Source: Mycobacterium fragae (GTDB lineage: Bacteria; Actinomycetota; Actinomycetes; Mycobacteriales; Mycobacteriaceae). From it: a DNA stretch of 64,000 bases. Positions 1-8,367 of this stretch are shown piece after piece (within the stretch, counting starts at the first letter, position 1; each line of letters opens with the position of its first letter). The stretch lies in the NCBI RefSeq assembly GCF_002102185.1, contig NZ_LQOW01000014.1:186001-250000 (forward strand), written 5' to 3'. The position numbers and the translations under genes are program-made. The notes under the pieces were generated by a model. The model searched no databases, was not told the DNA's origin, and saw nothing but the letters and a program-made list of their open reading frames with translations.

Positions 1-509
1 ATCTGATGAACGGCATCCAGGTGCGCGGCACCTATGCGGTGTCGCAGGCGTGTATCCCGCACCTGAAGGGCCGGGAGAACCCGCACATCCTGACGCTATC
101 GCCGCCGGTGCTGCTGGAACCCAAGTGGCTCAAGCCGACCGCCTACATGATGGCCAAGTTCGGAATGACGCTGTGCGCGCTCGGGATGGCCGAAGAGCTG
201 CGTGACGCGGGCATCGCGTCGAACACGCTGTGGCCGCGCACCCTGGTGGCCACCGCCGCGGTGCAGAACCTGCTGGGCGGCGAGGAAGCGATGGGCCGGG
301 CCCGCAAGCCCGAGGTCTACGCCGATGCGGCCTACGTCATCGTCAACAAGCCCGCCCGCGAATACACCGGCAACACCCTGCTGTGCGAGGACGTGCTGCT
401 GGAGTCGGGGGTCAAGGACCTCTCGGTGTATGACTGCGTGCCGGGCGCGGAGCTGGGTGTGGACTTCTGGGTCGACGGCCCGAACCCGCCGGGATACCGC
501 GCGCCATAG
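1..509 (+). CDS. SDR family oxidoreductase, 3' part (Rv3224-like)
   Basis: C-terminal part of a short-chain dehydrogenase/reductase; the 5' end, including the NAD(P)-binding glycine motif, lies outside the window. The visible protein has the catalytic-lysine region (AYMMAKFGMT, fitting YxxxK) followed by an LRDAGIASNTLWPRT segment, as in the HSDL2-like SDR subgroup. The C-terminal extension ends VDFWVDGPNPPGYRAP. Family knowledge suggests an NAD(P)(H)-dependent alcohol/ketone oxidoreductase, possibly lipid-related; the substrate is unknown. It reads on the + strand, 90 bp ahead of the next gene. Confidence 0.85.
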   Translation, partial: LMNGIQVRGTYAVSQACIPHLKGRENPHILTLSPPVLLEPKWLKPTAYMMAKFGMTLCALGMAEELRDAGIASNTLWPRTLVATAAVQNLLGGEEAMGRARKPEVYADAAYVIVNKPAREYTGNTLLCEDVLLESGVKDLSVYDCVPGAELGVDFWVDGPNPPGYRAP

Positions 510-599
510 CTATTCGGGTGATATCGGCCTGATGTCACAAATCGGGCGAGTGGATGCGTCTGGGGTGTGTCAGTAGTTGACGCACGAAAGGGCGGCATC

Positions 600-1760
600 A
601 TGAACGAGATCGTGATCATCGGGGCCGGGTACACGGGTATGGCGGCGACGATGAGCGTGGCAGCGCGGGTCAAGGGGCGCGACGACGTCCATGTCACCTT
701 GGTCAACCCGCAGGCGAGATTCACCGAGCGGCTGCGGTTGCACCAGGTCGCATCGGGCCAGAATCTCGCGGATCTGGAGATTCCAGAGCTGTTGGCGGGC
801 ACCGGTGTTGAGTTCGTGCAGGGCTGGGTGACGGCGGTGGACGCCGACGCCCAGACCGTACGTATCGACGACGAATACACGCTGCGCTACGACACCTTGG
901 TCTATGCGCTGGGCGCTGTCGCCGACGCCGAGGCCGTCCCCGGCGTCGATGAACATGCGTACACCCTCAATAGCGCTCACGACGCCGAGCTGCTGGCCGA
1001 GCAGCTCGATCGGCTGGCCACCGGCACGGTGGTGGTGGCCGGCGGCGGACTGACCGGCATCGAATCCGCAGCCGAAATCGCCGAGCAGCGTCCCGACCTG
1101 GACGTTGTCCTGCTGAGCAGTGAGCAGCCGGGAGCAATGATGGGGCCCAAGGCCCGGGCACGTCTACTTGCCGGGTTGGCCCGACTGGGTGTGCAGGTGC
1201 GCGCCAGCGTCGACGTGGTGAAGGTCCTCCCGGACGCTGTGGCGCTGGCCGACGGCGAGATTCTCGCCGCGCAGGCGGTGCTGTGGACTGCGGGCGTGCG
1301 GGTCTCACCATTGGCGCGCGCCACCGGGTTGCGGGTCGACGAACGCGGCCGGATCGTCACCGATGCCGCACTGCGATCCGTGTCGCATCCCAACGTCTAC
1401 GCCGTGGGGGACGCGGCGGCGGTCCAGCAGCGCTACGGCGTACTGCACGGCACCTGCCAAAGCGGCATCCCGACCGGCGTGCATGCCGCGGCCTCGATCG
1501 CGCGGCAGCTGAAGGGCAAGCAGCCCAAGCCATTCCGGTTCGGCTATGTCCACCAGCCGGTAAGCCTGGGCCGCCACGATGCGGTCATCCAGTTCACCCG
1601 TCCTGACGACACCCCGGGGCGCTTCTATCTGGCCGGGCGGTGGGCTGTTGCCTACAAAGAAACGGTGAGCGCCAGCCCGTGGAAGACCTACCGACTGCTC
1701 AAGCTGTTGCCCGCGGTGGGCGCAGTGCTCTGGCGGCGCGGCGGACGGTCCACCCGATGA
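600..1760 (+). CDS. NAD(P)/FAD-dependent oxidoreductase, type II NADH dehydrogenase-like, ECF41 partner
   Basis: A 386-aa flavoprotein of the pyridine nucleotide-disulfide oxidoreductase fold. An FAD-binding GAGYTG motif lies at the N-terminus, a second dinucleotide motif (VVAGGGLTGIE) near residue 150, and an FAD-closing VYAVGDAAA segment near 275. There is no membrane anchor. ATG 600 was chosen because it puts the Rossmann motif at residues 7-12 and has a purine-rich GAAAGGGCGG upstream; an in-frame start at 567 would add an unconserved leader. Its stop overlaps the sigma-factor start (ATGA), so the two are probably co-translated. FAD-dependent oxidoreductases are among the gene types known to accompany ECF41 sigma factors. 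The substrate is unknown. Confidence 0.88.
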   Translation: MNEIVIIGAGYTGMAATMSVAARVKGRDDVHVTLVNPQARFTERLRLHQVASGQNLADLEIPELLAGTGVEFVQGWVTAVDADAQTVRIDDEYTLRYDTLVYALGAVADAEAVPGVDEHAYTLNSAHDAELLAEQLDRLATGTVVVAGGGLTGIESAAEIAEQRPDLDVVLLSSEQPGAMMGPKARARLLAGLARLGVQVRASVDVVKVLPDAVALADGEILAAQAVLWTAGVRVSPLARATGLRVDERGRIVTDAALRSVSHPNVYAVGDAAAVQQRYGVLHGTCQSGIPTGVHAAASIARQLKGKQPKPFRFGYVHQPVSLGRHDAVIQFTRPDDTPGRFYLAGRWAVAYKETVSASPWKTYRLLKLLPAVGAVLWRRGGRSTR

Positions 1761-2650
1761 GCCTCGATGAACGGGTCTTCGCCGACCACCGGAGCCTGAT
1801 GTTCTCGGTCGCCTACCGAATCCTCGGCAGCGCCGCCGACGCGGAGGACGTGGTACAGGACGCCTGGCTCAAGTGGTCGGCAGCCGACCGCACACAGGTC
1901 GCCGATGCGAAGGCCTACCTAGTGCGGATTGTGTCGAACCTATCGATGGAGCGGCTGCGCTCAACGCGGCGCAAACGCGAAACCTATGTCGGACCGTGGC
2001 TTCCGGAGCCAATCCTGACCAGCGCCGACACTGCTGAGGACGTGCTGACCGCCGAGTCGGTGTCGATGGCGATGCTGGTGGTGCTGGAGACGCTGAGCCC
2101 GCTGGAACGCGCGGTGTTCGTGCTCAAGGAGGTCTTCGACTTCAGCTACGGCGAGATCGCGCAAGCAGTCGACCGATCGGAGGCGGCCGTCCGCCAAGCC
2201 GGTCATCGGGCCCGCAACCACGTCCAGGCGCGGCGGCCCCGGTTCGAATCCGATCCCGACGAGAAACGCCAAGCCGTCGAGCGGTTTTTGGCCGCCGCCA
2301 CCGGCGGCGACATTAACGAGTTGATGCAGTTGCTCGCACCCGACGTCACGCTGTGGACCGACGGCGGCGGCAAGGTGCGTCAAGCGCTGCGCCCGATCGA
2401 GGGCAGCGCCAAGGTCGCCCCGTGGATCATGGGGGTGATGAGCCGGCCCTACGAGGGCGTCGAAATCCACGACATGACAGTGCAACTCGTCGACATCAAC
2501 GGAGGGCCGGGCATCGTGTTCAGCGGTGCCGGGCGCATCATTGCGACGCTCACGGTCGAGTTGGACGAGGCAGGGCGCATTGTCGAGATTCACAATGTCG
2601 CCAACCCCGACAAGCTGCATGCGGTCGCCGACGGCATCAAGCGGATGTGA
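1757..2650 (+). CDS. ECF41-family RNA polymerase sigma factor with SnoaL-like C-terminal domain
   Basis: A 297-aa extracytoplasmic-function sigma factor. Residues 1-70 form sigma region 2 and about 105-160 region 4, with a helix-turn-helix around YGEIAQAVDRSEAAVRQ. The rest is a SnoaL/NTF2-like extension. Three ECF41 hallmarks are visible: a WLPEP linker motif (81-85), DGGGK (202-206) and NPDKL (283-287). In characterised ECF41 proteins the extension replaces a separate anti-sigma factor and modulates activity; that this holds here is inference. ATG 1757 overlaps the stop of the flavoprotein gene by four bases. It resembles mycobacterial SigJ-type factors, but I do not assign a symbol. Confidence 0.9.
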   Translation: MSLDERVFADHRSLMFSVAYRILGSAADAEDVVQDAWLKWSAADRTQVADAKAYLVRIVSNLSMERLRSTRRKRETYVGPWLPEPILTSADTAEDVLTAESVSMAMLVVLETLSPLERAVFVLKEVFDFSYGEIAQAVDRSEAAVRQAGHRARNHVQARRPRFESDPDEKRQAVERFLAAATGGDINELMQLLAPDVTLWTDGGGKVRQALRPIEGSAKVAPWIMGVMSRPYEGVEIHDMTVQLVDINGGPGIVFSGAGRIIATLTVELDEAGRIVEIHNVANPDKLHAVADGIKRM

Positions 2651-2673
2651 GGTTCGCGCGAGCGCTCATCGGG

Positions 2674-3504
2674 TCAGCCCGTTCCCAGCATGGTGTGCAC
2701 GCTGTCGGCGAACGCCGCGGTGGTGAAGCACGTAGGTTCGGCGAATTCTTCCAGCGTGAGCGCGTCGTTCCAGGCGGCGTCGGCCACGGCGCGCAGCAGT
2801 GGCTTGGTCATCGCGACGGTGTGCGCGGGCATCGCGGCGACTCGTGCGCACCATTCGTCGGCGGTGGCGAGCAATTGGTCGTGAGCGACGACCTGCTGCA
2901 CCAGCCCCAACCGTTGTGCGGTGCGGGCGTCGATGTGCTCCCCGCGCAGGTAGTAGGCAAGTGCGCCCTGATAGCCGAGTCGTCTGGTCAACGCCCAGCT
3001 GGTGCCGACCTCGGGGATCAGGCCGAGGCGCCCGAACGCCGGCACGATCACCGCCCGCTCACTGGCGATGGTCAGGTCGCAGGTCAACGCCCAAGCCAGG
3101 CCGACTCCGGCGGCGGCGCCGTTGAGCGCGGCGACGAAGATGGTGTCCGACCCGGCGATCAGCCGGGCGATGCCTCCGAACTCGCGGCGGATCCAGCGCC
3201 ACACGTCGGCCACCCCTTCGGGTTGGCTTAGCTTGTCGATCGCGGTGCGCATCATCTTCAGGTCGCCGCCGGCGCTGAACCCGGGATCCGCGCCGGTAAT
3301 CACCACGCTGCGAATGTCATTGTCGGCGGCAAGAGCCTCGAGCGCGCGGCGCAGTTGCCTGGTGAGCGGCGCGGAGAGCACGTTGAGCCGCTCTGGCTCG
3401 TCGAGCGTCACCACAGCGCGGTCGCCGCGGTGCTCGACGCGTACTCGGCACGGCGCCTCGCGGTCGTCGCCGTCGGCGACCATGTTGCCGTAAAGTGCGC
3501 TCAT
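2674..3504 (-). CDS. Enoyl-CoA hydratase/isomerase (crotonase) family protein
   Basis: A 276-aa crotonase-fold protein. The oxyanion-hole segment GFSAGGDLKMM lies near residue 95, and the second conserved stretch (ALNGAAAGVGLAWALTCDLTIAS) is followed by FGRLGLIPEVGTSWALTRRLG. A glutamate sits in the IPEVGTS loop at one of the two catalytic positions of enoyl-CoA hydratases, so hydration or isomerisation of an acyl-CoA is plausible. The start codon overlaps the stop of the TetR gene (3501-3504), so the two form a coupled minus-strand operon with the regulator first. It ends 23 bp from the convergent sigma-factor gene. Confidence 0.88.
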   Translation of the reverse strand: MSALYGNMVADGDDREAPCRVRVEHRGDRAVVTLDEPERLNVLSAPLTRQLRRALEALAADNDIRSVVITGADPGFSAGGDLKMMRTAIDKLSQPEGVADVWRWIRREFGGIARLIAGSDTIFVAALNGAAAGVGLAWALTCDLTIASERAVIVPAFGRLGLIPEVGTSWALTRRLGYQGALAYYLRGEHIDARTAQRLGLVQQVVAHDQLLATADEWCARVAAMPAHTVAMTKPLLRAVADAAWNDALTLEEFAEPTCFTTAAFADSVHTMLGTG

Positions 3505-4088
3505 CGGTCTTCCTCCTCAATAGCGTTGGCGCGCAATGTCATCCAGGCGGCATCGGCGAAGGTCTTGATCACACCGCGCGGCATTGTCGGTTCGTCGCCA
3601 GCGATCCAATGTCGGCTGAATTCCTGTGCCGGGCCGAACCACAACGCGGCCGTGATCGCCGGTTGCATCATCGGCCGCAGGACGCCGTAGTTGTGGTGCG
3701 GGCGCCACCAATCCCGCACGGCGGCGAAGAACTCGCGATTGGAATCCCGCAGCTCGACGCTGTCCAGTCGATCGCCGAGCAGCAATGCGGCCTCGGCGCG
3801 GTTGGCGGCCACCCATCGCAGGTGGTGCGCGACGCCGCCGCGGATGCCGCCCTCTGCGTCCGCGCGTTGGCGCAGCATGGCGATGAATCCTGCCTGGTAT
3901 TCGCTCATCACCTGGGCGTAGACGGCCGCCGCCAGAGCAGATTTGTCTGGGAAATGGTGGTAAAGCGCGCCGACGCTCACCCCGGCTTCGCGCCGAACCT
4001 CGTCGAGGGTCGCCGCCAGTGCGCCGTCGGCAGCGAACCGGCGACGGGCCACCTCGAGCAGCTGCCCACGCGCGTCGGACCTGGGCAC
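3501..4088 (-). CDS. TetR family transcriptional regulator
   Basis: A 195-aa one-component regulator. The N-terminal helix-turn-helix (residues about 8-55) contains LDEVRREAGVSVGALYHHFPDKSAL, the classic TetR recognition-helix pattern; the remainder is a helical ligand-binding/dimer domain. GTG 4088 was chosen because it starts just before RSDARGQLLEVARRRF, the usual first helix; a longer reading upstream has no family similarity. The downstream crotonase gene overlaps it by four bases, so it probably controls that gene and itself. The ligand is unknown, plausibly an acyl-CoA. Confidence 0.88.
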   Translation of the reverse strand: MPRSDARGQLLEVARRRFAADGALAATLDEVRREAGVSVGALYHHFPDKSALAAAVYAQVMSEYQAGFIAMLRQRADAEGGIRGGVAHHLRWVAANRAEAALLLGDRLDSVELRDSNREFFAAVRDWWRPHHNYGVLRPMMQPAITAALWFGPAQEFSRHWIAGDEPTMPRGVIKTFADAAWMTLRANAIEEEDR

Positions 4089-4122
4089 GAGAAAGACTCT
4101 AGCAGTACCGACAAAATCTCGG

Positions 4123-4527
4123 TTACTCAGACCGGCGGTGGCTCGTGCGCTGGACGGTGCCGACGCGATCGATTGAGCGGTCGAAGGACACCGCTCGACC
4201 AACGCCTGTGCTCTCGGCACACGCAACCAAGTACGCTTCTGCGAAATCGATCCGGTCGGTCTCATACACCTCGACCGCACGGAGCAGTAGTGGTGGATCG
4301 ACGCAGACAATCGAGTCGAAAACGACGAGTGATCGTATCGCCTGGGCGATTTGGGCGCGTGGCGCCTCGTAGAACGACTCCAGCACGTAAACTGTCTCGG
4401 CCACCACGAGGTCAGTCAGCAGCAACTCTCGTTCGGTTGCGAGGTATGAAGTCGCGCGAGCCGCCATCTTCGGCGGGTCACCGGTCAGGTGGCGCACCAA
4501 AACGTTCGTGTCAACGAACGAGCTCAC
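4123..4527 (-). CDS. vapC: VapC-type PIN-domain ribonuclease toxin
   Basis: A 134-aa single PIN domain, the usual VapC size. The acidic metal-binding residues are all present: D6 (FVDTNVL), E44 (VVAETVYVLE), D94 (RIDFAEAYL) and D116 (SFDRSIDR), so the nuclease looks intact. VapC toxins cleave structured RNA such as tRNA or the 23S sarcin-ricin loop and are held inactive by a cognate VapB. The GTG start overlaps the stop of the upstream reading frame (GTGA, 4524-4527), the normal antitoxin-toxin coupling, yet that frame encodes only an antitoxin tail. The symbol is a family name; the Mtb-type number cannot be assigned. Confidence 0.88.
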   Translation of the reverse strand: MSSFVDTNVLVRHLTGDPPKMAARATSYLATERELLLTDLVVAETVYVLESFYEAPRAQIAQAIRSLVVFDSIVCVDPPLLLRAVEVYETDRIDFAEAYLVACAESTGVGRAVSFDRSIDRVGTVQRTSHRRSE

Positions 4528-4796
4528 CGTCGAGCCGCTGCACGATTTAATCTGGTGCGGCGGATCACGTCATCCCACGCGGCATTGCGCTTCGCCGCGG
4601 GCACCCGGACCGCGCCGGCCAAAGCGAGAAAATCGAAGTAAGGATAGCTCGATGTCCCAGGTTCAGGACCGTTCGCCGAGAGGTGCAGAAAGATATCGAT
4701 GACCGGTGCTAATTCGGCCGCGTTGTGCACCAGGTCGATGTGGCCGCCGGAATACAAATGCAATCGAGACGCGGCAGCAATGTATGCATGCTTCCT
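4524..4796 (-). pseudogene. Remnant: alpha/beta-hydrolase C-terminus joined to antitoxin C-terminal tail
   Basis: The open frame upstream of vapC is a composite. Its first part (SRLHLYSGGHIDLV, then AAELAPVIDIFL) matches the C-terminal catalytic-His segment of alpha/beta hydrolases. The second part (FDFLALAGAVRVPAAK, then DDVIRRTR) resembles the C-terminal toxin-binding tail of AbrB/MazE-type VapB antitoxins. No DNA-binding domain precedes it: the frame is closed by a stop at 4797-4799, on the edge of the SRAP gene, and the only start is a TTG at 4763 without a Shine-Dalgarno. I infer a deletion that fused two decayed genes. The toxin-binding tail may still be translated (79 aa) and neutralise VapC. 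Confidence 0.55.
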
Positions 4797-5558
4797 CTAG
4801 AGTAGCCGCGCTTGTTCGGGGTGCGGCTCGGCCGGTTCGATCAGCTCGGGCCCGTTGTTGCGCACGTTGTTGACCAATGTCGATATCTCGCGCATGGTGA
4901 TGCCGCGCACGTCGGGCGGACCGTCCAGCAATTCGCGATCCGGCGGCGCGTCGGGATCCAGCCAGCGGTCCCAATCACGTTCGGCCACAACCAATGGCAT
5001 CCGGTCGTGAATCTCGGCGAGCTCTCCGACCGCATCCGTGGTGATGATCGTGCAACTCAGCAGCGGCGACGCGTCTTTGGCTGGCTTCCACACCGACCAC
5101 AGGCCCGCCATGAACAGCGGCTCGCCGTCCTCGCGGTACATGTAGAACGGCGTCTTGCGGGCCTTCTTCCCGGATGCCCCGTCGGGGTTGGCGCGCCATT
5201 CGTAGTAGCCGTCCATCGGGACCAGGCAGCGCTTGGACTTGGCGCTCGAGCGGAAGGCCGGCGAAGTGGTGACCTTGTCGGCGCGGGCATTGATCAGCTG
5301 CGGACCCTTGGATTCCGGTGCACCCTCGGGTCCGGCCTTGGCCCACGGCGGTACCAACCCCCACCGCATCAGCCGTACCCGCCGGGTGGGTTCGTCGTCG
5401 GGTTCGTCGTGGCGACGCACCACGGTGGTGATGGTCGTGGTGGGCGCCACGTTGTAGTTGGGGCCGCCCGCGGACTCTGCCGACCGGGCCTCGTTGATCG
5501 CCTGGATCTTCTCGGCCAGCGCGGCCGGATCTGTGGTTACCGCGAATCGTCCGCACAT
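4797..5558 (-). CDS. SRAP (SOS response-associated peptidase) family protein, HMCES/YedK-like
   Basis: A 253-aa protein starting MCGRFAV. In the SRAP family, Met removal exposes Cys2, which forms a thiazolidine crosslink to abasic sites in single-stranded DNA; this protects AP sites from error-prone repair. Other conserved parts are NARADKV (near 105), a PMDGYYEW segment (near 127) and the downstream DRMPLVV with its catalytic His region (EIHDRMP). I start at ATG 5558 because it gives Cys2; the ATG at 5567 would add MGG before it. It corresponds to Rv3226c and is divergent from aroA with only about 36 bp between starts. Confidence 0.9.
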   Translation of the reverse strand: MCGRFAVTTDPAALAEKIQAINEARSAESAGGPNYNVAPTTTITTVVRRHDEPDDEPTRRVRLMRWGLVPPWAKAGPEGAPESKGPQLINARADKVTTSPAFRSSAKSKRCLVPMDGYYEWRANPDGASGKKARKTPFYMYREDGEPLFMAGLWSVWKPAKDASPLLSCTIITTDAVGELAEIHDRMPLVVAERDWDRWLDPDAPPDRELLDGPPDVRGITMREISTLVNNVRNNGPELIEPAEPHPEQARLL

Positions 5559-5594
5559 ACCTCCCATAGTGCCGGGTAGGCGATGATGGAGCAC

Positions 5595-6878
5595 GTGAAC
5601 ACCTGGGCTGCACCGCACGCGTCGACGCCGGTGTGCGCGACGCTGACCGTGCCCGGCTCGAAGTCCCAGACCAACCGGGCCTTGGTGCTCTCCGCGCTGG
5701 CCGCCTCGACCGGTGGCGCCTCGGCGATCAGCGGTGCACTGCGCAGCCGGGATACCGATCTGATGATCGGCGCGCTGAGCGCGCTGGGCCTGCGGGTCGA
5801 GGGGTCGGCTACGGAGCTGACCATCAGCGGGCGGATCTCCCCGACGCCCGGCACCCGCATCGATTGCGGCCTGGCCGGCACGGTGTTGCGTTTCGTCCCG
5901 CCGCTCGCCGCGCTCGGCGCGACGGTCGTCGAGTTCGACGGCGACGAGCAAGCGCGGGCCCGGCCGATCGCACCGTTGCTTAATGCGCTGCGCAGTCTTG
6001 GTGTCGACGTCGACGGCGACGGGTTGCCGTTCCGGGTGCGCGGCGCGGGATCGGTCGCCGGCGGCGCCGTGGAGGTCGACGCATCGGCGTCGTCCCAGTT
6101 CGTGTCCGGTCTGCTGCTGTCGGGCGCATCGTTCGGCGAGGGTCTCACCGTGCAGCACACAGGTCCGGCGCTGCCGTCGGCGCCGCACATCGCCATGACG
6201 GTGGCGATGCTGCGGGAAGCCGGCGTCCACGTCGACGACGCGACGACCAACCGCTGGCAGGTGAGACCCGGCGTGGTGGCGGCCCGGGACTGGCACATCG
6301 AGCCGGACCTGTCCAACGCCGTCCCGTTCATCGCGGCGGCAGTGGTCAGCGGCGGCACGGTGCGCATCAGCGGTTGGCCGGCAACCAGCATTCAACCCGC
6401 CGAGGCCATTCTGGGGATCCTGCGGGAGCTGAATTCGGTTGTCACTCAAACAGACTCGTATCTGGAAGTGAAGGGCCCGCAATCGTACGGAGGATTCGAC
6501 GTCAACCTGCGCGACGTCGGCGAACTCACTCCGGCGGTTGCGGTGCTCGCGGCGCTGGCCGCTCCTGGTTCGGTGTCCCGGCTGACTGGTATCGCTCATC
6601 TGCGGGGCCACGAAACCGATCGCCTCGCCGCGTTGAGTTCCGAGATCAACCGGCTGGGCGGCAGCTGTCGCGAGACCCCGGACGGCCTGGAGATCACCGC
6701 GACACCACTGCGGCCGGGGATCTGGCTCTCGTATGCCGATCACCGGATGGCGATGGCCGGTGCGATCGTCGGCCTGCGAGTCGCCGGTGTGCAGGTGGAC
6801 GACATCGCGACCACCGCCAAGACGCTGCCGCAGTTTCCGCGGCTGTGGGCGGACATGGTTCAGAGGTCCAGCGGTTGA
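5595..6878 (+). CDS. aroA: 3-phosphoshikimate 1-carboxyvinyltransferase (EPSP synthase)
   Basis: Transfers the enolpyruvyl group of PEP to shikimate-3-phosphate, the sixth step of the chorismate pathway. Diagnostic motifs are visible: [12 protein letters not shown] near the N-terminus, LAGTVLRF (phosphate/PEP site), [22 protein letters not shown] and YADHRMAMA near the C-terminus. GTG 5595 begins NTWAAP, matching where other mycobacterial AroA proteins start, with TGGAG just upstream; ATGs at 5583 and 5586 would add four residues or fewer. About 427 aa, a normal length. It is coupled to rsgA by a four-base overlap. Confidence 0.97.
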   Translation: MNTWAAPHASTPVCATLTVPGSKSQTNRALVLSALAASTGGASAISGALRSRDTDLMIGALSALGLRVEGSATELTISGRISPTPGTRIDCGLAGTVLRFVPPLAALGATVVEFDGDEQARARPIAPLLNALRSLGVDVDGDGLPFRVRGAGSVAGGAVEVDASASSQFVSGLLLSGASFGEGLTVQHTGPALPSAPHIAMTVAMLREAGVHVDDATTNRWQVRPGVVAARDWHIEPDLSNAVPFIAAAVVSGGTVRISGWPATSIQPAEAILGILRELNSVVTQTDSYLEVKGPQSYGGFDVNLRDVGELTPAVAVLAALAAPGSVSRLTGIAHLRGHETDRLAALSSEINRLGGSCRETPDGLEITATPLRPGIWLSYADHRMAMAGAIVGLRVAGVQVDDIATTAKTLPQFPRLWADMVQRSSG

Positions 6879-7855
6879 GGCCGGGCGACTACGACGAGTC
6901 CGACGTCAAGGTCCGCTCGGGGCGTGGCTCACGGCCGCGGACCAAGATCCGCCCCGAACACGCCGACGCCGAGGCGGCGATGGTGGTCAGCGTCGACCGC
7001 GGCCGCTGGGGATGCGTGCTCGACGGTGACCCCGATCGTCGCGTCACCGCGATGCGGGCACGGGAACTGGGCCGCACACCGATCGTCGTCGGCGACGAGG
7101 TCGACGTGGTCGGCGATCTGTCCGGCCGGCCGGATACCCTGGCGCGCATCGTCCGGCGCGGGCCGCGGCGAACGGTGTTGCGGCGCACCGCCGATGACAC
7201 CGATCCCACCGAACGGGTGGTGGTCGCCAACGCCGATCAGCTGCTGATCGTGGTGGCGCTGGCCGACCCGCCGCCGCGCACCGGCCTGGTAGACCGCGCG
7301 CTGATCGCGGCCTACGCCGGCGGACTCACACCGATCCTGTGCCTCACCAAAACCGATCTCGCACCGGCCGAGCCCTTCGCCGAGCAGTTCGCCGACCTCG
7401 ACCTCACCGTTATCACAGCGGGCCGCGACGACCCGCTGGACGCCGTTGCTCCGCTGCTGGTCGGCAAGATCACCGTGCTGTTGGGTCACTCGGGCGTCGG
7501 CAAGTCCACTTTGGTGAATCGCCTTGTGCCGGAAGCGGATCGAGCCGTCGGCGAGGTCACCGAGATCGGCAGGGGTCGGCACACCTCGTCGCAATCGGTG
7601 GCGCTGCCGCTAAACGGGTCGGGCTGGGTGATCGATACGCCGGGCATCCGCTCGTTCGGGCTGGCCCACATCGAGCCTGACGACGTGGTGATGGCGTTTT
7701 CGGATCTGGCCCAAGCGATCGAGGATTGCCCGCGCGGCTGCGGGCATCTCGGTCCGCCCGCCGACCCGGAATGCGCGCTGGACGCCCTGACAGGAGCCGC
7801 GGCCCGCCGGGTGGCCGCCGCCCGGCGGTTGCTGGCGGTACTGCGGGAGGCCTGA
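6875..7855 (+). CDS. rsgA: Ribosome small subunit-dependent GTPase A
   Basis: A 326-aa circularly permuted GTPase that acts in 30S subunit maturation. The order is G4 (LTKTDLAP), then G1 (GHSGVGKST), then G3 (DTPGIRSFG), as expected for RsgA/YjeQ. An N-terminal OB-fold precedes them, and a C-terminal zinc knuckle ([16 protein letters not shown]) follows. The likely start is TTG 6875, which overlaps the aroA stop (TTGA); no ATG or GTG gives a sensible N-terminus. Translation is therefore probably coupled to aroA. It is the Rv3228 equivalent. Confidence 0.93.
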   Translation: MRPGDYDESDVKVRSGRGSRPRTKIRPEHADAEAAMVVSVDRGRWGCVLDGDPDRRVTAMRARELGRTPIVVGDEVDVVGDLSGRPDTLARIVRRGPRRTVLRRTADDTDPTERVVVANADQLLIVVALADPPPRTGLVDRALIAAYAGGLTPILCLTKTDLAPAEPFAEQFADLDLTVITAGRDDPLDAVAPLLVGKITVLLGHSGVGKSTLVNRLVPEADRAVGEVTEIGRGRHTSSQSVALPLNGSGWVIDTPGIRSFGLAHIEPDDVVMAFSDLAQAIEDCPRGCGHLGPPADPECALDALTGAAARRVAAARRLLAVLREA

Positions 7856-7858
7856 ACC

Positions 7859-8350
7859 TCAGCTCTCGGCCTGCGCCCGAACCCACTCCAGGTTGGCTCG
7901 CATGTTCTGCTGCCATTCGGCCAGGCGGCGGGAGACGATCCTGGCCTCCTTCTCCGGTTGCGCCGCGATCGCTGGGCTCAGTCCCGACGGGCCGGGCCCC
8001 ATCCGCGCCCACTGCCGGATCAGCACGCCGTCGCTGGCCGGTTCGACTTCGAACGCCCACGTCGCGCTGACACCCTGCGGTCCGGCGACGTTGTACACCC
8101 AGCGACGCTCGTCTTCGACCTCGACGACTTCACACACCGTCGCCCAATCTCCAAAGGCCTCATGACGATTGCGACCGCGGAAACGCGCACCGACCTCAAC
8201 CCGTTTCGCATCGCCAACCCACTCGACCGACTGCAGTTCCGACGAACAGCGCGCCGGCAGGTTGATGTCGGTGACCAGTTCCCAAGCCGTGCGAACGTCG
8301 CACCGAACACGCTGTGTCACTTCGATTGTGGGCTGATCGCGATAGCGCAT
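7859..8350 (-). CDS. SRPBCC family protein (polyketide cyclase/START-like)
   Basis: A 163-aa single-domain helix-grip protein. The N-terminal IEVTQRVRCDVRTAWELVTDINLPARCSSELQSVEW pattern, and the later RFRGRNRHEAFGDW and WVYNVAGPQGVSATWAFEVEP strands, are typical of mycobacterial polyketide-cyclase/dehydrase SRPBCC proteins that bind hydrophobic ligands. No catalytic function can be assigned. It is divergent from the luciferase-like gene with only 17 bp between the two start codons and ends three bases from rsgA. Confidence 0.8.
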   Translation of the reverse strand: MRYRDQPTIEVTQRVRCDVRTAWELVTDINLPARCSSELQSVEWVGDAKRVEVGARFRGRNRHEAFGDWATVCEVVEVEDERRWVYNVAGPQGVSATWAFEVEPASDGVLIRQWARMGPGPSGLSPAIAAQPEKEARIVSRRLAEWQQNMRANLEWVRAQAES

Positions 8351-8367
8351 CGTCTACTCTTCTCGCA

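Noticed and set aside
4797..6743. 648-aa minus-strand frame spanning the SRAP gene and the antisense of aroA
   Set aside because: Only the last ~253 residues match a family (SRAP). The upstream part is antisense to aroA, so the start was set at ATG 5558.
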